From: an uncultured Poribacteria bacterium
GTDB taxonomy: Bacteria > Poribacteria > WGA-4E > WGA-3G
Assembly (NCBI GenBank): GCA_951828385.1
Contig: OX639973.1
Location: forward strand, 868,001-932,000
Length of the DNA stretch: 64,000 nucleotides
Direction of reading: 5' to 3'
The position numbers were made by a program, and so were the translations under genes. The notes under the pieces are model-generated. The model was given only the letters and a program-made list of their open reading frames with translations. It was not told the DNA's origin and searched no databases. Each line of letters opens with the position of its first letter. The first letter of the stretch is position 1. Below, piece after piece: positions 1 to 7,993 of the stretch.

Positions 1-31
1 ACTCGGAGGTGAATTTCCTTCGTTTGGCCAT
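1..31 (-). CDS. N-terminal fragment of a transposase OrfA-like protein (IS3 type?), cut by the window edge
   Basis: Only ten codons are inside the window, reading M-A-K-R-R-K-F-T-S-E on the minus strand from position 31. This opening is typical of IS3/IS911-family OrfA helix-turn-helix proteins, but ten residues are weak evidence. A strong ribosome binding site (CTGAAAGGAGTT, minus strand, 48-37) lies at normal distance from the ATG. An extended -10-like TGCTATAAT lies on the minus strand at about 66-58, inside a palindrome with arms AGATTGT (51-57) and ACAATCT (66-72). Start and direction are well supported; the family is a guess from the first residues. Confidence 0.45.
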   Translation of the reverse strand, partial: MAKRRKFTSE

Positions 32-301
32 TAGATAACTCCTTTCAGTGAGATTGTATTATAGCACAATCTTGTTTTAGGGAGTGGCCTAAAAAACCGT
101 AGGCAGTACAAAAAAAATTGCCTGCGGCGAGTTAGCGGGTCAGTGTGACTTCAATTGGGCGACGCTTATAAAACATCTAATAGTGTGCATAACTGCAACG
201 TTTTATCGGTTAAAAAGAAATGGACTGTCGGATTCTATAAACATACCGTTCCTACGGAACTCAAGAGGACTTTTGGGGTCTGAAAAGTTTGTGGCTAAGC
301 A

Positions 302-331
302 CCGGTTCGGTTAGGAAACCGAACCTACCGG
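302..331. repeat. Dispersed GGTTCGGTTAGG hairpin repeat
   Basis: GGTTCGGTT (304-312) pairs with AACCGAACC (317-325) around a four-base loop, followed by CTACCGG. The same hairpin, with GGTTCGG or GGTGCGG arms, recurs near 7414, 7705, 7819, 52411-52560 and 61889. The rest of 32-389 shows no gene; it holds the leader of the edge transposase, this repeat and the uppP promoter. Confidence 0.7.
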
Positions 332-354
332 CTCGTGTAGATAGCGGTTTCGCC

Positions 355-383
355 TTGTGGATTAGCGCGTAAAGTGGTACAAT
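355..383 (+). promoter_or_regulatory. Sigma70-type promoter for uppP, probably giving a leaderless mRNA
   Basis: TTGTGG (355-360) and TACAAT (378-383) are separated by 17 bases. The expected transcription start is about seven bases after the -10, at or next to the A of the uppP ATG at 390. No Shine-Dalgarno sequence is visible in front of that ATG. Inferred from sequence only. Confidence 0.45.
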
Positions 384-389
384 AAATGC

Positions 390-1241
390 ATGACCTTTCT
401 TGAAGCGATTCTTCTCGGTATTTTACAAGGCTTAACCGAATTCCTACCCATTAGCAGCTCAGGACACCTCGTTTTGGCACAGAGGTTCCTCGGACTGGAG
501 GAACCTCTCGTATTTTTTGATGTAATGCTGCATGTCGGGACGTTAGCGGCTGTGCTTGTTGTCTATCGTGAAGCGATAGGGAAGTTAGTAATCGGCGGGG
601 TTTCTACACTTGCAGACACTCAATTTTGGCGGAAGCCGAGTGCGGGGTTCAACGCATCAACCGAACTCAAGTTTATCTGGCTGATCCTGCTCGGTTCCAT
701 TCCGACCGGCGTTATCGCGGTGCTGTTCAAGACGGAGTTAGAATCTTTTTTCGATGAAGTTCGACTTGTGAGCCTCATGCTAATTCTCACCGGCGTTATT
801 CTGCAATTGCCTCGCCTCCGCAGACAGGACGTAGGGGAAACCGGGTTACCCAGCCCCTACACAAGGGAGAAATTGAAGACGTGGCACGCGCCGCTCATTG
901 GGATTGCGCAAGGCTGTGCGATTACACCGGGCATCTCTCGCTCCGGCACAACGATCTCGCTGGCTCTGTTTTTAGGGATCCCCGCCAAAACGGCTGCGGA
1001 ATACTCCTTTTTGCTTTCAATTCCCGCGATCCTTGGGGCAGTTGCGCTGAAAATCCGAGATGTCGGGGACACCACCATACCGCTATACATCGTAGGAGCG
1101 GGGATGCTCGCCGCGTTTATCGTCGGCTATATCGCGTTGCGATTGCTATTGGTCGTGCTAAATCGTGGCAAATTTTCCCTGTTTTCCTACTACTGTATCG
1201 CTTTAGGATTGGTTTCGCTCTTGATCGCCTTAATCCAATAA
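390..1241 (+). CDS. uppP: Undecaprenyl-diphosphatase (BacA/UppP family)
   Basis: This 283-residue polytopic inner-membrane enzyme removes a phosphate from undecaprenyl diphosphate, so that the lipid carrier can be reused for peptidoglycan and surface glycan synthesis; in many bacteria it also gives low-level bacitracin resistance. Both family signatures are present: GLTEFLPISSSGHL near the N-terminus (residues 14-27, with the catalytic Glu and Ser) and PGISRSGTT in the second half (with the conserved Arg). Length and the hydrophobic-segment pattern fit the family. The start at 390 has no ribosome binding site but matches the usual N-terminus and sits at the predicted transcription start. The last 52 bases overlap the 3' end of the convergent methyltransferase gene. 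A lipid-carrier recycling role fits the neighbouring glycosyltransferases. Confidence 0.95.
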   Translation: MTFLEAILLGILQGLTEFLPISSSGHLVLAQRFLGLEEPLVFFDVMLHVGTLAAVLVVYREAIGKLVIGGVSTLADTQFWRKPSAGFNASTELKFIWLILLGSIPTGVIAVLFKTELESFFDEVRLVSLMLILTGVILQLPRLRRQDVGETGLPSPYTREKLKTWHAPLIGIAQGCAITPGISRSGTTISLALFLGIPAKTAAEYSFLLSIPAILGAVALKIRDVGDTTIPLYIVGAGMLAAFIVGYIALRLLLVVLNRGKFSLFSYYCIALGLVSLLIALIQ

Positions 1242-1873
1242 GTCGCGACACATCCAAGGATTTTTTGATTGTAGTGCCGCATCTCTGGTACGACACCGAT
1301 ACTGTTTAAGAGGTTGCAAATTTTCTTATCGTTCTGGAGTGTGTTCCGGATCCACTTTTTCCGAGTACATCTATAAATCAGACTGGCGATATACATCTGC
1401 AAGGGTTTTAGTCTGAAGCGTTTGAGATAACGGAGTGGAAATCCGAATCCGTGCCCGGAAATAGCGAGCGTGCCGCCCGGTTTCAGGACGCGTGCGAGTT
1501 CAGCCAAGGCAAGTCTATCATCAGGGACGTGTGGCATGACGAGGAAGCAAGTTACGAGATCAAAGGTTTCATCAGCGAAGGGTAATATCGGGAGTGAGGC
1601 ACGTAGTAAGATAGGAACCGCGGCGGGTGGGTCTATTGAATTTTCGACTTGAGAACGCCCAAATACCAAGAATGTCTCATCTACATCAACCCCAATGAGG
1701 AGTTCCGGTGCATCGGTGGAGAGCGCGACAAGGAGATTCCCCGGTCCGCATCCGACATCCAAGACTCTCTTGCCAGTAGCATTGATATTCAGGGTATCAA
1801 GTTGTTTGCGCGTTGTGCCACGCTTTAATTCCTGGTAGGCGTTTTGAATGTAGGCAGCATGCCATTTTGTCAT
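1190..1873 (-). CDS. Class I SAM-dependent methyltransferase
   Basis: This 227-residue soluble protein carries the SAM-binding motif I RVLDVGCGPGNLL (from about residue 35) and the post-core segment LARVLKPGGTLAISGHG, as in UbiE/Methyltransf_11 proteins. A Lys/Arg-rich region follows. The substrate cannot be read from sequence. The start codon overlaps the stop of the upstream glycosyltransferase gene by four bases (ATGA), so the two are probably translationally coupled, and methylation of a glycan or lipid-linked sugar is plausible. Its 3' end overlaps that of uppP on the other strand. The fold is secure and the role is not. Confidence 0.85.
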   Translation of the reverse strand: MTKWHAAYIQNAYQELKRGTTRKQLDTLNINATGKRVLDVGCGPGNLLVALSTDAPELLIGVDVDETFLVFGRSQVENSIDPPAAVPILLRASLPILPFADETFDLVTCFLVMPHVPDDRLALAELARVLKPGGTLAISGHGFGFPLRYLKRFRLKPLQMYIASLIYRCTRKKWIRNTLQNDKKICNLLNSIGVVPEMRHYNQKILGCVATYWIKAIKSETNPKAIQ

Positions 1874-3042
1874 TTTTTTAGATATTGGGTTTCTGCTCCG
1901 TTTTTTCCGTTGTCAAAAACGGGTTTCCGATCAAGCCGATCACCATCGTATAGCACCCTATAAACATCTTCCAATTTCTTGATAGACTCCGCACTGTTGA
2001 ACTTTTGATGAATAGTCGATCGGGCATTCCTACCCAATTCCGTTGCCAAATTAGCATCAGTCAATATGCGATGCAGTGCTGCCGCTAAGGCTTCAGGATC
2101 CTTGGGCGGAATCCGAATGCCGTTTGTATCGTCTTCAATCAGGTCTACGATACCGCCGACATCCGATGCGATGCACGGCATCCCGATACCCATCGCCTCA
2201 ATTAGCGCGTTGGGCGAACTTTCGTGTAGCGAAGGCAGGACAAAAACATCCGCGATTAGCAGCACAGAAAAGACATCTTCACAAAAACCGGGGAACGCCA
2301 CCTGTTCCGAAAGCCCATACTCTGCTACGAGTGCGCGGAGTTCCGCTTCAAGTTTACCGTCACCGAGAAACGTGCATCGGCACGCAACATTTTGTTGTTT
2401 CAGTAGGTTTAGTGCCTCTATTAGATACCGATGCCCCTTTTCGGGTGCGAATCGTCCGACACTCACGATTAACTTTTCCGCAGTTTCAGGTGTTGGTTTC
2501 CGCTGTGCCCATACCTCAGTCGGTAATTCTAATAGATTGGGAATACTATGAATTTTCTTGTCAGGATACCGCTGGCAGAGATAGCGTTGAATCGGTTCGG
2601 AATTCGTCAGCAGGACATCGGCAGTATTATAGATGACCTTTTCGGTGAACCAGAGCCTGAACTTGCTGTATCGGGCGTGGTAATCCCCGCGTTGTGAGGC
2701 GACAAACGGGACCTGCCGCCAAAAGCCACACCTCCGAGAAAGTCCACAAATGAAATTGGAATACCACAACCAACTGTGTACAATGTCGGGTTTAATAGCG
2801 TTGACAATACCAGCGATCGCGAACGCTTTTTCCAGCAGATGCCTACGTTTGTTTCCACTAGCGAGTGTAGTGACCTCTCGGACACAAGGCAGTGCCGTGA
2901 GTTCTGCGATGCGTTCCCCCTCGGCACGGCTCAGCACAACGGATACTTCATACTGTTCTGGTGGTAACTGCTCTAATGTCTTGAGCAGCTGCGATTCGGC
3001 ACCGTCTTTTGTCATGGAATCAATGACATAGAGAATTTTCAT
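1870..3042 (-). CDS. GT4-family glycosyltransferase (group 1)
   Basis: This 390-residue protein has the GT-B architecture. The N-terminal Rossmann domain begins MKILYVIDSMTKDGAE. The C-terminal nucleotide-sugar domain contains VGRFAPEKGHRYLIEA, the FLGDGKLE strand and the GT4 EX7E-type motif LHESSPNALIEAMG followed by ASDVGGI. Such enzymes move a sugar from an NDP-sugar to a growing glycan or lipid acceptor at the cytoplasmic face of the membrane. It lies between a polytopic glycosyltransferase (26 bases upstream) and a methyltransferase (4-base overlap), which suggests a small surface-glycan operon. Donor and acceptor are unknown. Confidence 0.9.
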   Translation of the reverse strand: MKILYVIDSMTKDGAESQLLKTLEQLPPEQYEVSVVLSRAEGERIAELTALPCVREVTTLASGNKRRHLLEKAFAIAGIVNAIKPDIVHSWLWYSNFICGLSRRCGFWRQVPFVASQRGDYHARYSKFRLWFTEKVIYNTADVLLTNSEPIQRYLCQRYPDKKIHSIPNLLELPTEVWAQRKPTPETAEKLIVSVGRFAPEKGHRYLIEALNLLKQQNVACRCTFLGDGKLEAELRALVAEYGLSEQVAFPGFCEDVFSVLLIADVFVLPSLHESSPNALIEAMGIGMPCIASDVGGIVDLIEDDTNGIRIPPKDPEALAAALHRILTDANLATELGRNARSTIHQKFNSAESIKKLEDVYRVLYDGDRLDRKPVFDNGKNGAETQYLKK

Positions 3043-3067
3043 ATCGGTCTACCCCACGCTGAGTACC

Positions 3068-4585
3068 TTACCAATAGGTGTAAAGCAGGACTTCGCCGAC
3101 GACGAGCTGCGTAACGAGTATCCCGGCGACCCAATAGAGATCAGACGTTGGACGCGCCGTGAGGTGTTTGGCAACGGGAATAACAAAAAACGGTACCATG
3201 AAAATCCAGATACGCTCCACTTCCATAGTAAACAAAGTCGAAAATGTGAAAAAGAGGAGTGTAATGAGGAAACCGATGACAAAAGTGTCCGCGTTTTCGT
3301 GCCGGAAGATCCAAGGCGTGCGCGGCGCACCAATTTCCTGTTCAGATGCCAGCGCGTTCTGCCGCCATTCTCTTAGCGTTGAGACGAGCTGCCGAAGATA
3401 GACAGTTGTAATTGGCAACCCTATACCGATAAGGAAGGCAAAAAGGTTGGCAAAACTCAGATGGAAATAGCGTCCGATACTCTCGTACCCGGTCCCCATG
3501 CCCACCTCGTCTTTTTTGATAGCTGCCCAGAGTGCTTCAATCGGACGGAATCCAGTTAGGACGAAAAGCAGGAGGTAAAATCCGATGAATCCGGAACTCG
3601 CGAACAGCAGTACCTTCAAATATTGCACGAACCGCTGTCGCTCCAGTAAGGCAACAACACACAAAAATACACCGACGACGACCGTGGAATACGTCGTGAA
3701 CATGCCGAGTGCAAGCGAAAGCCCCGTCAATAAACTGTAGGGACGGAATTCATACCATTTCTGATCGGGTACGGTCTCTCGCTGTCGTGCGACATAAAAG
3801 AGATAGACGCTCAAGATCGGGAAGACGCTGAAGGGGCCGTCCATTGAGGTGCCGGTGAACATCACAAAGTTGGGGGTGATAAGAAAAAGGAGGAGTGCGT
3901 AATGCGCGACCTTTTTGCCGTAAAGCATCTCCGCAAGTCGATAGATCGGTATCGCTGTAAGCGCGGTAAAGAGGATTGTGACCAAAGATGCGGATATGAG
4001 ATTGTACCCGAAGAGTCCACTGACATGCCATAAGAAAAGCACACCACCCGGCGGATGCGTGCGTGTATGTCCTGACAGGGTATCAAACACTTCCGGTTTA
4101 CTATAATCCCTGAGAAACCGGCGGATTCCGAGTTCGTCAACCCGTGGCACATCGCCGTAATATTCCAATCCAGTCCGCGTATACGGTTCGAGAAGCGTTA
4201 AGATTCGCTCCTTCTCGCCTTCTGCTCCAATTTCTCGGTATCCGTCAATTTGGGCAACGCTAATGTTAATTGCGATGAAACAGACGATGGCTATGCCGAT
4301 TAAGCGTCCATCGGATATATCCGAAAGCAGGTATCTGTGGCAGAGATACAGGAAACCGACACAGACGACCAAGGCAGGGAGTATCCACAAGCTCAAGTCA
4401 AAACTCGGTTGGGCGTAGAGCGGTACAACATGTTTGTTATACCCGACTGCGCCTAAGTCAAGCCCCGTCTCGCGCATGATATATTTCAAAGACAGATGGT
4501 AAATACAGAAAAATAACGCGAGCAATCCAATTTGAACGGGAATCAATCGAATGGCTTTTTGGACCTGCTGCTGAAAATCCTTCAT
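3068..4585 (-). CDS. Polytopic glycosyltransferase, GT39/ArnT-PMT superfamily
   Basis: This 505-residue integral membrane protein has about ten to twelve hydrophobic segments. The luminal-loop signature HPPGGVLFLW, preceded by an RTHP stretch, resembles the conserved region of polyprenyl-phosphate-sugar-using transferases (dolichyl-P-mannose transferase-like, ArnT-like). Family members transfer a sugar from a polyprenyl phosphate carrier on the outer face of the membrane. The gene starts only eight bases after ispG, whose pathway makes the isoprenoid precursors of that carrier, and a GT4 enzyme follows 25 bases downstream, so all are probably co-transcribed. The acceptor is unknown. Confidence 0.8.
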   Translation of the reverse strand: MKDFQQQVQKAIRLIPVQIGLLALFFCIYHLSLKYIMRETGLDLGAVGYNKHVVPLYAQPSFDLSLWILPALVVCVGFLYLCHRYLLSDISDGRLIGIAIVCFIAINISVAQIDGYREIGAEGEKERILTLLEPYTRTGLEYYGDVPRVDELGIRRFLRDYSKPEVFDTLSGHTRTHPPGGVLFLWHVSGLFGYNLISASLVTILFTALTAIPIYRLAEMLYGKKVAHYALLLFLITPNFVMFTGTSMDGPFSVFPILSVYLFYVARQRETVPDQKWYEFRPYSLLTGLSLALGMFTTYSTVVVGVFLCVVALLERQRFVQYLKVLLFASSGFIGFYLLLFVLTGFRPIEALWAAIKKDEVGMGTGYESIGRYFHLSFANLFAFLIGIGLPITTVYLRQLVSTLREWRQNALASEQEIGAPRTPWIFRHENADTFVIGFLITLLFFTFSTLFTMEVERIWIFMVPFFVIPVAKHLTARPTSDLYWVAGILVTQLVVGEVLLYTYW

Positions 4586-4593
4586 ATTTAATC

Positions 4594-5718
4594 CTATGCG
4601 GTGTTATCAAGCTGAGATGTCTGTAATTGCTGTGCTGCCTCTAATAGTGCGTTCGCCAAAAACTCCGGGTTGACCTCGTCTTTTCCGCGGAAGGTACGGA
4701 CGCGTTCACCCTTAACCTTTAAAACTGCAAGTTCTTTACCACCCAAGTGGATACCGACTTCAGCGTTGCGCGTTTCACCGGGTCCGTTGACTTCACACCC
4801 CATCACTGCCACTTCCATGTTGATGCCGTGTTTCTCCAGAAGTTCTTCGGCAACAGCAACGATGTTCTCATAACCTGCATTCGGGTCACCACGCCCACAG
4901 AACGGACAAGAAACGACATTCAACATATTCTCTGCCATACCGAGTGCGCGTAGGAGTTCTTTGGCAGTCAAGACCTCCTCAACTGGATCGCCGGTGATTG
5001 AGATACGGATAGTATCGCCGATGCCCTCAAGCAAAAGTGTCCCGATGCCGAGCGTCGATTTGACATGCGCCCGTCGCGGTGTTCCAGCTTCTGTCACACC
5101 GAGATGTAAAGGGTACGACACTTTCGCTGAAAGCTGGCGGTTCGCCGCTATCATCCGAAGTGGATCGCTCGATTTAACGGAGATAGCGATGTCCGTGAAA
5201 TCGTGTTCTTCGCAGATATTGACGTGTCGCATCGCGCTCTCTACCAACGCCTCCGCTGTCGGTGAAGGGTATTTCTCTAAGAGGTCTTTTTCAAGCGACC
5301 CTTCATTGACACCGATACGGATCGGGATATTCGCCGCTTTCGCTGCAGAGAGTACCTCGGCAATCCGTTTCTCACTGCCGATGTTCCCCGGATTGATACG
5401 CACTTTTGCCACGCCTGCGTCCACCGCAGCGAGTGCATAACGGTAGTTGAAGTGGATGTCCGACACTATCGGAACAGATGCACGTTTCACGAGCGAACGT
5501 AATGCCTTCGCGTCGGGTTCCTCAGGGACAGCAACGCGGACAATTTGTGCGCCTGCCTCCGCACACCGTTCTATCTGTGCCAACGTGGCATCAATGTCGT
5601 GCGTCAGCGTTGTCGTCATCGTCTGGATAGAGATGGGGCTGCTGCCGCCGATCGGCACATCACCTACCATAATTTGCCGCGTAGGGCGTTTGTTGCTAAT
5701 CTGTATGATTTCTTTCAT
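4594..5718 (-). CDS. ispG: 4-hydroxy-3-methylbut-2-en-1-yl diphosphate synthase (GcpE)
   Basis: IspG is the [4Fe-4S] enzyme of the penultimate MEP-pathway step, converting methylerythritol cyclodiphosphate to HMBPP. The 374-residue protein starts in the usual way (RPTRQIMVGDVPIGG) and has the TIM-barrel repeats VRVAVPEEPDAKAL, VSDIHFNYRYAL and VRINPGNIG. The three cluster-binding cysteines are in place: C271 and C274 in SCPFCGRGDPN and C308 in MGCEVNGPGE, with the following glutamate. It is the compact bacterial form without the insert of plant enzymes. No good ribosome binding site precedes the ATG at 5718, but the N-terminus matches the family. It probably heads the operon with the downstream glycosyltransferases; a repeat element separates it from hisC. 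Confidence 0.96.
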   Translation of the reverse strand: MKEIIQISNKRPTRQIMVGDVPIGGSSPISIQTMTTTLTHDIDATLAQIERCAEAGAQIVRVAVPEEPDAKALRSLVKRASVPIVSDIHFNYRYALAAVDAGVAKVRINPGNIGSEKRIAEVLSAAKAANIPIRIGVNEGSLEKDLLEKYPSPTAEALVESAMRHVNICEEHDFTDIAISVKSSDPLRMIAANRQLSAKVSYPLHLGVTEAGTPRRAHVKSTLGIGTLLLEGIGDTIRISITGDPVEEVLTAKELLRALGMAENMLNVVSCPFCGRGDPNAGYENIVAVAEELLEKHGINMEVAVMGCEVNGPGETRNAEVGIHLGGKELAVLKVKGERVRTFRGKDEVNPEFLANALLEAAQQLQTSQLDNTA

Positions 5719-5750
5719 GTTTTTTTTAATAGTTTCCAGTTTCCAGTTTC

Positions 5751-5865
5751 CAGTTGTCAGTTATTGGTTAAGAGGTGTTCTTTTCACAAGCCGCGCAAAC
5801 TTGGAATGCCTCACATTAAATGAGGATATCCTAATGGATAACTGATAACTAATAACTGACGACTT
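5751..5865. repeat. Inverted-repeat element, CAGTTGTCAGTTATT family (copy 1)
   Basis: The left arm CAGTTGTCAGTTATTGGTTA (5751-5770) is matched, inverted and imperfectly, by the arm ending GATAACTAATAACTGACGAC (about 5843-5863). Short TTCCAG direct repeats (5733-5750) precede it. Related arms occur at 7034-7186, 52257-52353 and, as a single arm, 34663-34695. The element is non-coding and MITE-like in size. Its right arm covers the end of hisC. Confidence 0.7.
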
Positions 5866-6934
5866 TTAATGCCGTGATAAATCTTTCGTTTTCCTGTTGT
5901 GTGCCGATTGTTACGCGGACTGCATTCGGGTAACCGTACGCCGCCATCGGACGCACGATGACCCCCTGTTTCAGAAGTGCATCCGTGATGTCCGCTCCCG
6001 ATTGTTTCATGTGCAACATGATGAAATTGCCTTCCGTTTCGATATAACGCAGTCCGATGTCGTCAAATGCTTTGTAGAGAAACGCCTTCCCGGCTGCGTT
6101 GCTCTTCTGGCTTTCCTTAACGTGAGCGGTATCTTTCAGCGCGGCGCGTGCCGCTGCTTGTCCTACTAAACTGCAATTGAACGGCTGCCGCACCCGATTC
6201 AACATCTCAACCAACGGAGGCGGCGCGATGCCGTAGCCGATACGCAGTCCTGCAAGCCCATAAATTTTAGAAAAGGTACGGGTAATGATAAAATCCCGTC
6301 CCTCCAGAACATAAGGCAACGTCTGCGGATAGTCTGACCGTGCAACATACTCATAGTAGGCTTCGTCAAAAACGACAAGTACGTCCGCTGGCACCTGTTC
6401 CATAAACGCCGCTGTCTCATCCGCCGTGACCATCGTCCCAGTCGGGTTATTCGGATTCGCGATGAAAATAACCTTTGTTTTATCGGTGATCGCTGCTGCC
6501 ATAGCAGAGAGATCGTGTGTATCATTCACCATCGGTACGACGACCGCTGTTGCACCGCACAGCTTCGTTACAAGGCTATAGACGACAAAAGCACCCGCCG
6601 CGTAGATGACTTCATCACCCGGAGCGATGTATGCTTCGGCGATTAACTGTAGCACATCATTTGAGCCGTTCCCTAAAATCAGGTGTTCAGGTGAAACTCC
6701 GATATGTGCTGCGAGCTCCTTTTTAAGATAGTAGGCGTTCCCGTCGGGATAGAGATGCACTTGTGCGGCACTCTTAGCAATCGCCTGTACCGCCAACGGC
6801 GATGGCCCTAACGGGTTCTCATTGGATGCCAGTTTGATAATATCGGTGATGCCCAACTCGCGCTGGACCTCTTCAATCGGTTTACCACCCTGATAGGGTT
6901 GAATCGTGTCAATACCGGGTTTCGGTTTTAGCAT
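5849..6934 (-). CDS. hisC: Histidinol-phosphate aminotransferase
   Basis: HisC is a PLP enzyme of histidine biosynthesis that converts imidazole-acetol phosphate and glutamate to histidinol phosphate and 2-oxoglutarate; some members also take aromatic substrates. The 361-residue protein shows fold-type I hallmarks: LASNENPLGPSP near residue 40, GNGSNDVLQLI, the NPNNPTGT loop, and the PLP lysine in TRTFSKIYGLAGLR (about K223) followed by RIGYG. No other his genes are in the window. The C-terminal residues VVSY and the stop are written in an intergenic repeat arm (see the repeat at 5751), so the original end may have been different. Confidence 0.92.
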   Translation of the reverse strand: MLKPKPGIDTIQPYQGGKPIEEVQRELGITDIIKLASNENPLGPSPLAVQAIAKSAAQVHLYPDGNAYYLKKELAAHIGVSPEHLILGNGSNDVLQLIAEAYIAPGDEVIYAAGAFVVYSLVTKLCGATAVVVPMVNDTHDLSAMAAAITDKTKVIFIANPNNPTGTMVTADETAAFMEQVPADVLVVFDEAYYEYVARSDYPQTLPYVLEGRDFIITRTFSKIYGLAGLRIGYGIAPPPLVEMLNRVRQPFNCSLVGQAAARAALKDTAHVKESQKSNAAGKAFLYKAFDDIGLRYIETEGNFIMLHMKQSGADITDALLKQGVIVRPMAAYGYPNAVRVTIGTQQENERFITALKVVSY

Positions 6935-6986
6935 AACGTTTTGTGTATCTCAATTTTTCTGTATCTTTTCTTGTAAGCACAATTCT

Positions 6987-6995
6987 ATTATAGCA
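6987..6995 (-). promoter_or_regulatory. Extended -10 promoter element for hisC
   Basis: The minus strand reads TGCTATAAT from 6995 to 6987, an extended -10 box about 50 bases before the hisC start. No good -35 is visible. A perfect 9-bp hairpin (TTCCTTTTT 7001-7009 with AAAAAGGAA 7012-7020) sits where the -35 would be. The same TGCTATAAT core appears in front of the edge transposase. Confidence 0.45.
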
Positions 6996-7033
6996 CACAC
7001 TTCCTTTTTTCAAAAAGGAAATTTCAGAGGAAT

Positions 7034-7186
7034 GGTTGTCAGTCGTCAGTTTTCAGTTGTCAGTGGAATAGTTCTCGGCTATCAGTTGTCAGTACACAAA
7101 GGTTTCCGTATGGCAATCCGATAGATTCTACAATCTTATCCATCTTGATTCCGACTATTGACCACTGCAAACTAATAACTGACTGC
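7034..7186. repeat. Inverted-repeat element, CAGTTGTCAGT family (copy 2)
   Basis: The left part holds four near-repeats of the GTCAGT unit (7034-7064). The right end reads AACTAATAACTGACTGC (7170-7186), the same terminal sequence as copy 1 at 5846-5860. The middle is unrelated to copy 1. Confidence 0.6.
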
Positions 7187-7190
7187 TACC

Positions 7191-7350
7191 GTAGGTTGGG
7201 TTGAACGGCATTGAGGTATCAGATATAGTATTCCCAAGAGACTTCAAATCCAACAGGCTACCCTATACACCCAAAACTCAGTGAACCCAACTTCAAACCG
7301 TCAGCACCTCAGAAACTTGAAAACAAAAACGTTGGGTTTCACTCAGTCTC
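7191..7350. repeat. Repeat beginning GTAGGTTGGGTTGAACGG
   Basis: These 18 bases (7191-7208) are repeated exactly at 61624-61641. Both copies contain an internal GTTGGGTTTCACT about 130-140 bases later. The right border is not clear here; the copy at 61624 has a recognisable inverted end. Probably a decayed member of a small mobile family. Confidence 0.5.
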
Positions 7351-7413
7351 TCTTTGATGTAACCATACATGGAATAAGAAATTATAGAGTTTCTCGCCCT
7401 TTTTTCAGGATCC

Positions 7414-7467
7414 GGTGCGGTTAGGAATGCAGATCGCATTTGGGTGTGTACACCACAAAACCGCACC
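7414..7467. repeat. GGTGCGGTT hairpin repeat, long form (copy A)
   Basis: GGTGCGGTT (7414-7422) pairs with AACCGCACC (7459-7467). The loop contains GGAATGCAGATCGCATTT and GGTGTGTACACCACA. The flank to 7483 is repeated exactly in inverted orientation at 61889-61913. Confidence 0.65.
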
Positions 7468-7704
7468 ATAGGTGTCAATTTAGGGATTTTTCAGAACTTT
7501 TTGGAACAACTATTATACACAGGTTTCCGCCCTTACAGGGAAACCTGGGTGTTTTTTGGCCACACGCTGCTATAAACATAATGAAGAAATCCGCAGAAAT
7601 CCGCAGAAATACCCTATCAAAAACCCCAAGCAAAAACCCCAAGCAAATAAACCCTACGGGATTAAAGAGGTCTTTGAAATCTTCAAGGTTTCCGCGTCGT
7701 ATCC

Positions 7705-7757
7705 GGTTCGGTTGGAATGCAGATCGCATTTGGGTGAGTACACCGCAAAACCGAACC
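7705..7757. repeat. GGTTCGGTT hairpin repeat, long form (copy B)
   Basis: GGTTCGGTT (7705-7713) pairs with AACCGAACC (7749-7757). The loop is nearly that of copy A (GGAATGCAGATCGCATTT, then GAGTACACCGCA). The arms changed together relative to copy A (TGC to TTC and GCA to GAA), which keeps base pairing. The tail CTACCGGACCTGGG follows. Confidence 0.65.
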
Positions 7758-7808
7758 TACCGGACCTGGGAACCACAACGGTTATTTTTTCTTAAATTGA
7801 CGCTTATG

Positions 7809-7841
7809 GTACACCACAAAACCGCACCTACCGGACCTGGG
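7809..7841. repeat. Right half of the GGTGCGGTT repeat
   Basis: GTACACCACAAAACCGCACC followed by CTACCGGACCTGGG matches the right halves of copies A and B. No left arm is present, so this is a truncated copy. Confidence 0.55.
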
Positions 7842-7901
7842 GGTCCAAAATTGGAGAAAAAACCGAGAACTGAATGACTCTGGCTTCTTACATTGTTCCT
7901 C

Positions 7902-7930
7902 TTGACATTCAGATGAGGTTTGTGTAAAAT
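7902..7930 (+). promoter_or_regulatory. Sigma70 promoter of the VOC gene
   Basis: TTGACA (7902-7907), 17-base spacer, TAAAAT (7925-7930). The start codon is 64 bases further on. Confidence 0.7.
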
Positions 7931-7993
7931 GAAGTGCGATTGCAATAAGTTTTCGATTGATCGAGTTCTTCTGATGAAAAAGGAGTGACAGCA

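Larger units (their letters stand above)
6935..7993. other. Gene-free repeat island between hisC and the VOC gene
   Basis: No believable gene was found on either strand. The stretch is a patchwork of dispersed repeats (separate entries), two copies of CCGCAGAAAT near 7590-7610, CCCAAGCAAAAACCC direct repeats near 7626-7650, and at the right end the promoter of the VOC gene. Open frames through it are short, are made of repeat sequence and have no supporting start signals. Confidence 0.6.

Noticed and set aside
5728..7190. CRISPR-like array from the repeated GTCAGTT units
   Set aside because: The units are too short and irregular, are contiguous rather than separated by unique spacers of constant length, and there are no cas genes.
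7440..7877. Open frames of 61-145 codons across the repeat island
   Set aside because: They run through hairpin repeats, lack ribosome binding sites and share their sequence with the non-coding copies at 52411 and 61889.
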